64,000 nt of DNA from Sphingopyxis panaciterrae. GTDB taxonomy: Bacteria; Pseudomonadota; Alphaproteobacteria; Sphingomonadales; Sphingomonadaceae. The position numbers were made by a program, and so were the translations under genes. The notes under the pieces are model-generated. The model did not search any database, had not been told where the DNA came from, and saw only the letters and a list, made by a program, of their open reading frames with translations. The stretch lies in contig NZ_JAASQN010000002.1 of the NCBI RefSeq assembly GCF_011762125.1, positions 496,001 through 560,000 of the forward strand, in the 5' to 3' direction. Position 1 is the first letter of the stretch, and every line of letters starts with the position of its first letter. Shown piece by piece: positions 26,125-34,672 of the stretch.

Positions 26125-27914
26125 TGGCAAGCATGCCCGCACCGCGGCGCCCCGGCCTCGTCGAAGATCGGGGAGACGATGCTTTTACCTCGACCGGCGA
26201 ACCCGGCCTTAAGCGGTTAGGCGCTTTCATCCGCCCCTATCGCTGGCAGCTTGCCGGCGCGATTCTCGCCATGCTGGCGTTCGTCGCCACGCAGGTCTCC
26301 TTCCCGTTCTTCATTCGCAAAGCGGTGGACAGCGTCGCCGGGCGCCACGACAGCCTCACCCTCGACCAGATACTGATCGGATTTCTCGCGCTGATCGGGA
26401 TCAATGCGGTCACCAGCTACCTCAATGAAGTCACCGCCGCGCGCCTTGCCCAGCGGGTCATCTTCGACATGCGCCGCGCGATGTTCGAGCATCTGCAGCG
26501 GCTGCCGCTGGCTTTCCTAGACCGCACCCATGTCGGGCGCATCATGTCGCGCCTGCAAGGCGATGTGAACGCGCTCCAGGACTTCTTCGAAACCTCGATC
26601 ACCGCGGTCGGTGATATGGCTCTGCTTTGCGGCATCGTCGTCGTGTTGTTCGCGATGGAGTGGCGGCTGGCGCTGTTGACGCTGGCCGTCATACCCGCCC
26701 TGGCCTTTGTCCGGGCCCGGTGGGTGCCCGGAGCGCGCGCGACATTTGCCCGCGCCCGCGACGCCTCCTCGATCGTCAACGGCGCGCTGGCGGAGAATAT
26801 CGCCGGCGTTCGTGTCGTCCAGGGCGCAAGGCGGGAGGCGATCAACCTCCAGGACTATAAGGCCAAGGTGGACGCCAATTTCGAGGCGCAGATCGCGTCG
26901 TCCTGGTCCGCCCAGACGATGGTGCCCATTGTCGATATCCTCACCGGCCTTGCGATGCTGGTGATCGTTCTGGGCGGCGGCGCACTGGCGCTCGATCGCC
27001 GTATCGACGTCGGCGTAATGGTCGCCTTCATCTTCTATGTACAACGCTTCTTCGACCCGATCAGGACATTGTCGCAACAATATACGATGCTCCAGCGGGC
27101 CACTGCCGCGGGGCGGCGGATCTTCGAAGTGCTCGACGTGCCGGTGACGTTGCAGGACCGGGCGCAGGCGATCGATCTGGGGCGCGCGGACCCGGTGATC
27201 GAATTCCGGCGGGTCACCTTCGGCTATCGGCCTGGCCTGCCCGTCATCCGCGCTCTCGATCTGCGGATCGAGGCCAAGGAAGTGGTCGCGCTGGTCGGCC
27301 CGACCGGGTCGGGCAAGACGAGCATCGCGGCACTGGCGCATCGCTTCTACGATGTGTGGGAGGGAGAGGTGCGCATCGGCGGTCACGACGTGTGCGACGT
27401 GACACTGGAATCGCTCGGCCGCAACATCGCGATCGTCCTGCAGGAGCCATTCCTTTTCACAGGGTCTGTGCTCGACAACATCCGCTACGCCAGCGAGCAA
27501 GCCAGCCGCGAGGATGTGATTGCCGCGGCCCGGGCGGTCCGCGCGCATGATTTCATCGTCGCGCTTCCCCAGGGCTATGACACGCCGCTCGACCAGCGCG
27601 GGCAAAATCTGTCGCTCGGCCAGCGTCAGCTCCTGAGTTTCGCGCGGGCGCTGGTCGCCGATCCGCAAATCCTGATCCTCGACGAGGCGACCGCCAGCAT
27701 CGACAGCTTTGTCGAAGCCGACATCCAGGAGGCGCTGCGCGTTCTTCAGCGCGGCCGCACCAGCCTTATCATCGCACACCGGCTCGCGACCGTCCGCGAC
27801 GCCGACCGCGTCATCGTCCTCGATCGCGGCACTATCGTCGAACAGGGCAGCCCGGCGGCGCTGCTGGCGAAAGACGGCATCTTCGCCGACCTTTATCGCC
27901 GCAGTTTCAGCTGA
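26124..27914 (+). CDS. ABC exporter half-transporter 2 (catalytic Walker B)
   Basis: This 596-residue partner has a six-helix membrane domain (about 30-330) and a nucleotide-binding domain with Walker A GPTGSGKTS, Walker B LILDEATASID with the glutamate present, and H-loop IIAHRLATV. Its signature is LSLGQ (496-500) instead of LSGGQ. Paired with half 1, one ATP site combines this Walker B with the good LSGGQ, and the other combines DD with LSLGQ, so one site is canonical and one degenerate. ATG 26124 follows AGGAGG by 7 bases; GTG 26121 is less well placed. Cargo is unknown; the genes lie inside the sulfur island. Confidence 0.93.
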   Translation: MASMPAPRRPGLVEDRGDDAFTSTGEPGLKRLGAFIRPYRWQLAGAILAMLAFVATQVSFPFFIRKAVDSVAGRHDSLTLDQILIGFLALIGINAVTSYLNEVTAARLAQRVIFDMRRAMFEHLQRLPLAFLDRTHVGRIMSRLQGDVNALQDFFETSITAVGDMALLCGIVVVLFAMEWRLALLTLAVIPALAFVRARWVPGARATFARARDASSIVNGALAENIAGVRVVQGARREAINLQDYKAKVDANFEAQIASSWSAQTMVPIVDILTGLAMLVIVLGGGALALDRRIDVGVMVAFIFYVQRFFDPIRTLSQQYTMLQRATAAGRRIFEVLDVPVTLQDRAQAIDLGRADPVIEFRRVTFGYRPGLPVIRALDLRIEAKEVVALVGPTGSGKTSIAALAHRFYDVWEGEVRIGGHDVCDVTLESLGRNIAIVLQEPFLFTGSVLDNIRYASEQASREDVIAAARAVRAHDFIVALPQGYDTPLDQRGQNLSLGQRQLLSFARALVADPQILILDEATASIDSFVEADIQEALRVLQRGRTSLIIAHRLATVRDADRVIVLDRGTIVEQGSPAALLAKDGIFADLYRRSFS

Positions 27915-27925
27915 GCCAAAGCAAG

Positions 27926-27953
27926 ACGGGCGCCGGGATGCCCCGGCGCCCGT
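27926..27953. terminator. Bidirectional terminator hairpin
   Basis: A 12-bp perfect stem, ACGGGCGCCGGG with CCCGGCGCCCGT and a 4-base loop, sits between the convergent exporter and TonB receptor genes. It has short T/A-containing flanks on the right only. The position and stability suit termination in both directions. Confidence 0.7.
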
Positions 27954-27980
27954 TCATGAAAACGCGAGCGCCGACAGGGA

Positions 27981-30281
27981 TCAGAAGCTGACCCGGAGCG
28001 TGCCGCCGACGGTGCGCGGCGTCCCCAGCTGGCCCGCATAGGCGAAGGCCGTCGCGCCGACAATCTGGGTGGTCGAGAGGTTCTGGTAATAACGCTTATC
28101 GAACAGATTGTTCACCCATGCCGAAAGATCATATTTGCCATCGTCGAACTTGATGCCGGCGCGCAGGTTGGCAAGCGCATATCCAGCAATGCGCGTGTAG
28201 GGGCCGCCATCGGCCGTGCCGAAGACCTTTGAGCGATAGCTGAGCTGGCCGACAGCATAGCCGGTTACATGCACCGACAGCGGCCTTTCATAGTCGATGA
28301 TCGCATTTCCGATCCACTTCGGTGCCTGCCATAACGGACGGCCGGTCAGGTCGCAAACGCCGGTTACGCCAACCGGGCACGGCGCATTCCGATAGCTGGT
28401 GTAGATCGCTTCATTATAGGATCCGTTCGCGGTCAGCGTCAGTTCGGGCGTGACGCGCCAGCTCGCATCGGCCTCGATGCCGCGCGAACGCACGTCGCCG
28501 ACATTGGCGAGGTAGGAGCGGTTGCCGTTGGTCGGCACGATATTCGCCTGCAGCCCCGAAAGCTCGGTCCAGAAGGCGCTGAGATTGAGGGTCAGGCGGC
28601 GATCGAACAGCTCCGACTTGATACCCGCCTCCCAGTTGCGAACCTTTTCCGGATCGAGCACCAGCGGCGTCCCCGGCGAAACAGCCGAGTTGAGGTTCAG
28701 GCCCGATCCTTTGTAGCCGGTCGAGTAGGAACCATACAGCAGGACATCGGGGGTAATCCTGTACGATGCGCTCAGCAGATAGGACACATTGCTGTCCTTC
28801 ACCGTCACATCATAGTTGAACGGGATCGAGGTCGCCGGATTCGGCGTCCCGCGCGTGGAGGTAACCGACGTGCCATCGCGCTTGTCGCGCGTGTAGCGTA
28901 TCCCGCCGGTCAGGGTGAGTTGGTCGGTCACCTCGAAATTGGCCTGGCCAAAGGCCGCGATGCTGGTCACCGATGTGTCGACATCGTCCAGATATTGCGA
29001 TCCCGGCGCAATCACGATCGCCGCCGCGTTCGGGTTCGCCAGCCGCGCATAGGTAGTGTAGAAATTGCTGGCGTCGAAGCCGAACTGGTTGAGGATGAAA
29101 TGGTCGCGTAGCCGGTTGTGGAAAAAGAAGCCGCCGACCTGCCAGTTGAGCCGGCCCGGCGCCGAGGCAAGGCGGAGTTCCTGCGAATATTGGTTGGTCT
29201 TGGTCTGCGCGACATTGACCTGGATGACGTCGAGCGGGGTACCGTCGCTGTCCTGAAGCGGGCTGAAATGCCAGTAGCGCCACGCCGAGATCGAGGTGAG
29301 ATTCAGACCGCCGCCAATATCCCAGTCGACCTGAAGCGAAGCCCCTTTCTGATCGGTGATCATGTTCTGGATCGAGTTGTTCGAGCTATCGCTGCGATTG
29401 CCCGTCGGCACATAGCCGAGCGCAGCGAGCGCCTGCAGCGTCCGTCGCGTCGTCGCGCTCACCGTTTCAGGCAGGACGAGCTTCGTCGCGCTGACGCAGC
29501 AGGTGTCGTCTTCCTGGCTATAGTCGGCGATCAGGCGGATAGTCAGATTATCGGTGGGGGTCGCCAGCAACTGCGCGCGCACGCCGGACCGGCCGACGCT
29601 GTTGCCGGCAACGCCCGTCTTGGTGTTCGGCAGCACGCCGTTGCGATGCGTGTTGAAACCCGTCAGACGGAATGCCAGCTTGTCGGCGACGATCGGCCCG
29701 GTGATGCTCACCCGTTCCTGATTATAACCATAATTGCCCAGCGACAGTTCGGCGGTCCCGCTGAATTCGAACTCCGGTTTACGTGTCGTGATGTTGAGCA
29801 CCCCCGCCGAATTGTTGCGGCCGAACAACGTACCCTGCGGGCCGCGCAGAACTTCGACCCGCTCGACGTCGATCAAGTCGGCGAGCGCCATGCCCGGGCG
29901 GCCAAGATAAACATTGTCGATATAGACGCCGACCGACGTGTCGAGGCCGTCCGAGGCCGACGAGACGCCGATCCCGCGGATACCCACCGACGAGTTGCGC
30001 GGATTCGAATTATAGGCGGTCAGACTTGGCGTCCGCGCCTGGATGTCGGGCAATGTGTAGCCGCCCGTCCGTTCGAGCGACGATCCCGACACGACCGAGA
30101 AGGTCACGGGAACATCCTGGGCATTTTCTTCCTGCCGCCGCGCGGTGACCGTGATTTCGGCACCATAGCTGGCGCCGGTGTCGTCCACGGCGGCTTCGGC
30201 TGACGTCTCCGCCGCAAAGGCTGGCGCCGCTGGCCATGCGGCAGAAGACAGCAACAAAATGGCGCAACCAAGCTTTCTCAT
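27981..30281 (-). CDS. TonB-dependent receptor of the sulfur island
   Basis: This 766-residue receptor has a signal peptide (MRKLGCAILLLSSAAWPAAP, cleavage near AFAA), a TonB-box region ITVTARRQEENAQDVPVTFS, plug motif DVERVEVLRGPQGTLFGRN and a barrel ending RTVGGTLRVSF. ATG 30281 is chosen over the upstream ATG at 30350 because the signal peptide begins there and a GGGGCG element precedes it. A TACTAAGTC motif is 80 bp upstream. Together with TauD, LLM and Ssu-type genes this suggests outer-membrane uptake of an organosulfur compound too large or scarce for porins; an iron role is the alternative. Confidence 0.92.
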   Translation of the reverse strand: MRKLGCAILLLSSAAWPAAPAFAAETSAEAAVDDTGASYGAEITVTARRQEENAQDVPVTFSVVSGSSLERTGGYTLPDIQARTPSLTAYNSNPRNSSVGIRGIGVSSASDGLDTSVGVYIDNVYLGRPGMALADLIDVERVEVLRGPQGTLFGRNNSAGVLNITTRKPEFEFSGTAELSLGNYGYNQERVSITGPIVADKLAFRLTGFNTHRNGVLPNTKTGVAGNSVGRSGVRAQLLATPTDNLTIRLIADYSQEDDTCCVSATKLVLPETVSATTRRTLQALAALGYVPTGNRSDSSNNSIQNMITDQKGASLQVDWDIGGGLNLTSISAWRYWHFSPLQDSDGTPLDVIQVNVAQTKTNQYSQELRLASAPGRLNWQVGGFFFHNRLRDHFILNQFGFDASNFYTTYARLANPNAAAIVIAPGSQYLDDVDTSVTSIAAFGQANFEVTDQLTLTGGIRYTRDKRDGTSVTSTRGTPNPATSIPFNYDVTVKDSNVSYLLSASYRITPDVLLYGSYSTGYKGSGLNLNSAVSPGTPLVLDPEKVRNWEAGIKSELFDRRLTLNLSAFWTELSGLQANIVPTNGNRSYLANVGDVRSRGIEADASWRVTPELTLTANGSYNEAIYTSYRNAPCPVGVTGVCDLTGRPLWQAPKWIGNAIIDYERPLSVHVTGYAVGQLSYRSKVFGTADGGPYTRIAGYALANLRAGIKFDDGKYDLSAWVNNLFDKRYYQNLSTTQIVGATAFAYAGQLGTPRTVGGTLRVSF

Positions 30282-30360
30282 CAATTCGCCCCGATCTTCT
30301 TTTTGAAGGGAAAGCGCGCAGGCCATCCTGGCGCCTGCGACACGACTCAAGCTTCATTCC

Positions 30361-30369
30361 TACTAAGTC
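30361..30369. promoter_or_regulatory. Candidate Rrf2 operator before TonB receptor
   Basis: TACTAAGTC followed by AATATGAATTAAG. It is one base different from TACTTAGTC upstream of the Rrf2 gene itself and shares the TACYWW start with the other island sites. Confidence 0.4.
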
Positions 30370-30530
30370 AATATGAATTAAGCCGGCGCTTCGGTCGCGC
30401 CGGGCTTTTAGCTCCAGATCATGCTGAAACTGGCCAACCCAGCGATGGCGTATGACGCCCCACCATACACATAAATTGCTGAAAATGCGTAGAAGTCCAA
30501 CGGAACACCCTTGACCGCGCAGCAATTTCC

Positions 30531-30553
30531 TACTTAAACGATAGAAATTATAG
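30531..30553. promoter_or_regulatory. Candidate Rrf2 operator before the aldo/keto reductase operon
   Basis: TACTTAAACGATAG is followed by AAATTATAG. The order TAC, N, GATAG, AAATTATAGA is the same as upstream of ssuB at 20367, with one base less between GATAG and AAATTATAGA. Confidence 0.4.
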
Positions 30554-30665
30554 AAGAGGTCGAAGCTTTTCTACGTTTACCCGTCGCGCGCAGCCGACCA
30601 GCCTTAGGGGCATCGGGGCGCTCGCCCCCCCCCTTTTCGACGAAGCGTCATTCAAGGAGAGAGAC

Positions 30666-31622
30666 ATGCCGCAGCTGGGAAAACTGACCGTCAGCCGCCA
30701 GGGCTTCGGATCAATGGGCCTGTCCCACAACTATGGCCGCGCCGACGATGCGAACTCGCTGAAGACGCTGCATCGTGCCCTCGACCTTGGCATCACCTTC
30801 TTCGATACCGCCACAGGCTATGGCAAGGGCCACAATGAGAGTCTTCTGGGCAAGGCCTTTGCCGACAGGCGCGACGCGGTGACGATCGCGAGCAAATTCA
30901 TCCATCGCGCCGATGGCGCTGTCGTCACACCGCGTGAGGCGGTCGAAGCCAGCCTCGCTCGCCTGGGGGTCGATCATATCGATCTTTATTACCTTCACCG
31001 TGTCGATGCCGACATCCCGATCGAGGAATCGATCGGTGGCCTTGGCGAACTGGTGAAGGAAGGCAAGATCGGCGCCGTAGGCGTATCCGAAGCGAGCGCC
31101 GAGCAGGTCCGCCGCGGCCACGCAGCCTTTCCGCTGACCGCGCTGCAGAGCGAATATTCGCTGTGGACACGCGATGTCGAGGTCGAAATCCTGCCGACGG
31201 TTCGCGAACTTGGCATCGGCTTTGTTGCCTATAGCCCGCTTGGCCGCGGCTTCCTCGCTGGCGCCGAGGTCGTCGAGGCCGACGACGTTCGCAATCAGCA
31301 TCCGCGCTTCCAGGCCGATGCCATCGCCGCCAACACTAAGCGCCGCGAGGCGATCGAGCGGATTGCCGCGCGCCTCGGCGTCAGCAAGGCGCAGGTCGCG
31401 CTCGCCTGGGTATTGTCGAAAGACGTCGTGCCCATTCCGGGCACGCGCCATATCGAACATCTCGAGGCGAACTGGGCGGCGAACGACCTGCTGCTCGACC
31501 AAGCGACAATCGCAGAGCTTGAGACCGCCTATACCCGCGGCTCGACCTTCGGCACCCGCTATCCCGCCAACCGCCTCTCCCAGGTGCCGCCCGAGCCCGC
31601 CGCCGAAGCCGCGCTCGCCTGA
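30666..31622 (+). CDS. Aldo/keto reductase
   Basis: This 318-residue NADPH-dependent reductase has the AKR tetrad visible as FFDTATGYGKGHNE (Asp, Tyr), SKFIH (Lys) and YYLHRVD (His), with the cofactor region PIPGTRHIEHLEANW near the C-terminus. ATG 30666 follows AAGGAGAGAG. It is the first gene of the rightward sulfur operon (AKR, TauD, SsuA, SsuC, SsuD, nitroreductase). Desulfonation by SsuD or TauD leaves an aldehyde, so reduction of that product is a sensible role, but this is inferred. Confidence 0.92.
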   Translation: MPQLGKLTVSRQGFGSMGLSHNYGRADDANSLKTLHRALDLGITFFDTATGYGKGHNESLLGKAFADRRDAVTIASKFIHRADGAVVTPREAVEASLARLGVDHIDLYYLHRVDADIPIEESIGGLGELVKEGKIGAVGVSEASAEQVRRGHAAFPLTALQSEYSLWTRDVEVEILPTVRELGIGFVAYSPLGRGFLAGAEVVEADDVRNQHPRFQADAIAANTKRREAIERIAARLGVSKAQVALAWVLSKDVVPIPGTRHIEHLEANWAANDLLLDQATIAELETAYTRGSTFGTRYPANRLSQVPPEPAAEAALA

Positions 31623-31645
31623 CCCCGCAGCCTGGAGCCTCCATT

Positions 31646-32626
31646 ATGAACGCACCCCTGGCCTTGCCCATCGACCGCCTCCGCGATCGCTTTGCCTATG
31701 ATTATATCCATGTGACGCCGGTGACGCCGACGATCGGCGCCGAGATCAGCGGCATCGACCTTCGCTCTCCTGTAAGCCCGGAGGCCGCAGCCGATATCCG
31801 AAAGGCCCTGCACGACTGGCGCGTCATCTTCTTTCGCGACCAGCAGATCGACAATGACCAGCTGAAGGCGTTCGGCCGCGCTTTCGGTCCGCTGACCCCG
31901 GCGCATCCAATCGCCGAGGGGCTGGAGGATCATCCCGAGATATGGGAGCGATCGGTCGAGGAATATCGCGCCCGCCGCCAGCGCACCGATACGCTGCCGC
32001 CAAGCCGCGAGCCGCCGCCCGACTATAAGGGCTGGCACATCGACATCACGTTCGTTGCCAACCCCAACCGCTATTCCTTCCTGCATGGGGTCGAGATCCC
32101 GCCCTATGGCGGCGACACGCTGTTCACCAATCTGATCGAAGCATATCGCGGGCTGTCCCCAGCGATCCAGCAACTCATCGACGGCTTGCAGGCGGTGCAT
32201 CGCACCAGCGCCTATGACAGTGGCGGCGAGCGCAAGCCGCGCCGCGACGGGCGCGCGACCGGGCCTTTTGTGTCGCTGCATCCGCTGGTGCGTATCCATC
32301 CGGAAACCGGCGAGAAGCTGATCTTCCTCAATCCCGGCACCACCAGCCATATCGTCGGACTGAAGGAACGCGAAAGCCAGGCGCTGCTTGATCTCCTTTT
32401 CTATGAGATCACCCGCCCCGAATATCAGGTCCGCTTCCATTGGCAGCCGAAGTCGCTGGTCGTGTGGGACAATCAGGCCGTCGCCCACGCAGGGCCGATC
32501 GATTATGCGCAGTTCGACCTGCCGCGCGCCGTCCGCCGGATAACCGTCGCCGGCGAACTGCCGCAGGGTCCCGATGGCTTTCGCAGCCGCGCGCTCGAGG
32601 GCGATCTTTTCAACGTGCTAGGCTGA
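31646..32626 (+). CDS. TauD/TfdA family dioxygenase, second copy
   Basis: This 326-residue Fe(II)/2-oxoglutarate oxygenase has H131 and D133 in GWHIDITF and H281 in WDNQAVAHAGP. It resembles the enzyme at 21700 throughout (TPAHPI, GGDT, HPLVR.HPE), so the two look like divergent paralogues with different substrates. ATG 31646 has GGAG upstream. It is 23 bp after the aldo/keto reductase and 1 bp before the binding-protein gene. Confidence 0.92.
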   Translation: MNAPLALPIDRLRDRFAYDYIHVTPVTPTIGAEISGIDLRSPVSPEAAADIRKALHDWRVIFFRDQQIDNDQLKAFGRAFGPLTPAHPIAEGLEDHPEIWERSVEEYRARRQRTDTLPPSREPPPDYKGWHIDITFVANPNRYSFLHGVEIPPYGGDTLFTNLIEAYRGLSPAIQQLIDGLQAVHRTSAYDSGGERKPRRDGRATGPFVSLHPLVRIHPETGEKLIFLNPGTTSHIVGLKERESQALLDLLFYEITRPEYQVRFHWQPKSLVVWDNQAVAHAGPIDYAQFDLPRAVRRITVAGELPQGPDGFRSRALEGDLFNVLG

Positions 32627-32627
32627 C

Positions 32628-33710
32628 ATGCCCCAGCCGCGCCGCAAACCCTCTATCGCCTATGTCGTACTGGCCGCCGTCGTGGCGGCCAGTATCGCGG
32701 CGCTGTTCGCCTCCGCACCGCAAAAACGGACAGAGAGACAGGTCGCCGCCAGCGGCGGTTTGAACCTCACCGACCCGCTACCGGCCAAGGTCGGCAAGGA
32801 CACCATCCTCACCGTCGGCGATCCGGTGACGCAATGGATATTCGAGCATGAGGGCTGGAACAAGCAATTGCCCTTCACGATCCGCTGGGCGCAGATCACC
32901 GGCGGCCCCGACGTCACCGAAGCTTTTCATGCAAAGGCGCTCGACGTCGGCGTCGGCGCCAATATCCCCCCCATCCACGCGACCTGGGTTGGTCTGCCGG
33001 TCCGCATCATCGCCGTCCGCCAGCGCCGCGACCCATTGCAGCATCCCTCCTTCGTCTGGGGCATCGCGCCGGGAGCCGGCATCGACGCGCTGCGCGATCT
33101 CAAGGGCAAGCGGATCGCGTTCAGCCCCAGCCAGGTCCAAAGCCAGGTCGTCGCTGAGACGCTGAGGGCAATCGGGCTCACCGCCAAGGATGTGACGCTG
33201 GTCGAACTGCCGTCGTCGATCGGCGGCGATGTCTATACCAGCGCCCTCGGCAGCAACGCCGTCGATGCGGCACCGATCGGCGGCGGCATCGTTGCCGAGC
33301 GATATTTGCGCAAGTTCGGCGCCGATGGCGGCAAGGTCCTGCAGCACCCGCCGTTCCGCGACGACCTCACGATCAACTACGTCCCCGTCAGCACGCTCGA
33401 AAATCCCGGCAAGGCCGCCGCACTCGCCATCTACGTCCGCTATTGGGTGAAGGCGCAGCAGTGGCAGCAGGACAATCGCGCCGAACTCGCCCGCGGCTAT
33501 TATGTCAAGCATCAGGGTCTGCCCCCCGCCGATGCCGAAATCATCATCAAGGCGGCAGGCGATATCGAACTGCCCGCAAACTGGGACGACGCCCACCGCT
33601 ACCAGCAGGCGGCGATCGACCTGATGGCCGCCGAGACCGGCCGTCCGCGCTTCGATGCGACAACCCTTTTCGACCCTCGCTTCGAATCCCTCGCCACCGC
33701 CCGGCCCTAA
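32628..33710 (+). CDS. ssuA: ABC sulfonate-type substrate-binding protein
   Basis: This 360-residue periplasmic or membrane-anchored binding protein has a hydrophobic segment at about 10-30 and the NMT1/SsuA fold signatures PLQHPSFVWG, LKGKRIAFSPSQVQSQVVAE and ARGYYVKHQGLP. It should capture the sulfonate or sulfate ester and pass it to the permease at 33735. Its ATG lies 1 bp after the TauD stop, implying coupling; no strong ribosome site is seen. The anchor-like N-terminus without an obvious cleavage site may tether it to the inner membrane. Confidence 0.88.
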   Translation: MPQPRRKPSIAYVVLAAVVAASIAALFASAPQKRTERQVAASGGLNLTDPLPAKVGKDTILTVGDPVTQWIFEHEGWNKQLPFTIRWAQITGGPDVTEAFHAKALDVGVGANIPPIHATWVGLPVRIIAVRQRRDPLQHPSFVWGIAPGAGIDALRDLKGKRIAFSPSQVQSQVVAETLRAIGLTAKDVTLVELPSSIGGDVYTSALGSNAVDAAPIGGGIVAERYLRKFGADGGKVLQHPPFRDDLTINYVPVSTLENPGKAAALAIYVRYWVKAQQWQQDNRAELARGYYVKHQGLPPADAEIIIKAAGDIELPANWDDAHRYQQAAIDLMAAETGRPRFDATTLFDPRFESLATARP

Positions 33711-33734
33711 TCCGGCGAACAGGAGCTGTCCCAC

Positions 33735-34628
33735 GTGAATGCTCAAATTCTTGCCAAACATCCCGGCCTGCACGAGCCGGTCACACGGCCTTTCCTGATG
33801 GTGACCGAAGAGCCGCAGGTCGAATCACCCGCCCGCCCCGTCGCCAGGACGCGCGTCCGGCTCAGCCTCGCAAAGCCAGCCCGCTGGGGGTGGACCCTGG
33901 GGCCGTTGCTGCTGCTCCTCTACTGGTCGGTGCTCTCCTACACCGGCTTTCTCGCCGAGCGGACACTCCCCCCACCCTGGGTCGCGGTCCACACCGCGAT
34001 CGACCTCATCCAGACCGGCCGCCTCCAGGAAAACCTCGCCATCTCCTTCTGGCGCGCGGCGCAGGGCCTGACGCTCGGGACGCTCGTAGGCGTATCGCTT
34101 GCATTGCTCTCAGGCCTAAGCCTGCTGGGGGGCTATGTGATCGACGGACTCGTACAGTTGAAGCGCGGCGTGCCCGTGCTGGCGCTCATCCCGTTCATGG
34201 TGCTGTGGTTTGGGATTGGCGAGGGGATGAAGGTCGGGGTCATCGCGTTCAGCGTCTTCGTCCCCATCTATATCCATACGCATAATGCGCTCCGTGCGAT
34301 CGACCTCAAGCAGGTCGAACTGGCCGAGACCCTCGATCTCAACCGCTTCGAATTTATCCGTCACGTCGTCCTGCCCGGTGCTTTGCCCGGCCTGCTGCTC
34401 GGCCTTCGCTTTGGGGTGACTGCATCGTGGCTGGCGCTCGTCGTGGTCGAACAGCTCAACGCCACCAGCGGTATCGGCTATATGGTGACGCTCGCGCGCA
34501 ACTATGCCCAGGCCGATGTCATGCTGGTCGGGCTCGTCGTCTATGCGATCCTCGGTCTTGGTTCCGACGCCCTCGTCCGCCTCGTCCAGGCGCGCGCGAT
34601 CCGCTGGCGCAAGACGCTGGCCAGTTGA
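33735..34628 (+). CDS. ssuC: ABC sulfonate-type permease
   Basis: This 297-residue inner-membrane permease has about six membrane segments and the EAA-type loop VELAETLDLNRFEFIRHVVL followed by PGALPGLLLGLR, which contacts the ATPase. The start is GTG 33735, with AGGAG ten bases upstream; the nearby ATG is out of frame. No ATPase gene follows, so the partner is presumably the SsuB-like protein encoded at 19597. Specificity within the taurine, sulfonate and nitrate group is not resolved. Confidence 0.9.
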   Translation: MNAQILAKHPGLHEPVTRPFLMVTEEPQVESPARPVARTRVRLSLAKPARWGWTLGPLLLLLYWSVLSYTGFLAERTLPPPWVAVHTAIDLIQTGRLQENLAISFWRAAQGLTLGTLVGVSLALLSGLSLLGGYVIDGLVQLKRGVPVLALIPFMVLWFGIGEGMKVGVIAFSVFVPIYIHTHNALRAIDLKQVELAETLDLNRFEFIRHVVLPGALPGLLLGLRFGVTASWLALVVVEQLNATSGIGYMVTLARNYAQADVMLVGLVVYAILGLGSDALVRLVQARAIRWRKTLAS

Positions 34629-34672
34629 CGCCCTCGACGAACCCCTCCCTTTCCTCCTTTCACGGGTGCGAC

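Larger units (their letters stand above)
30282..30665. promoter_or_regulatory. 384-bp divergent intergenic region
   Basis: The region between the TonB receptor and the aldo/keto reductase holds no gene. It contains candidate operators at 30361 and 30531, an AT-rich stretch around both, and a run of nine C at about 30629. A TTGACC at 30511-30516 could be a -35 for the rightward operon. Confidence 0.5.
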
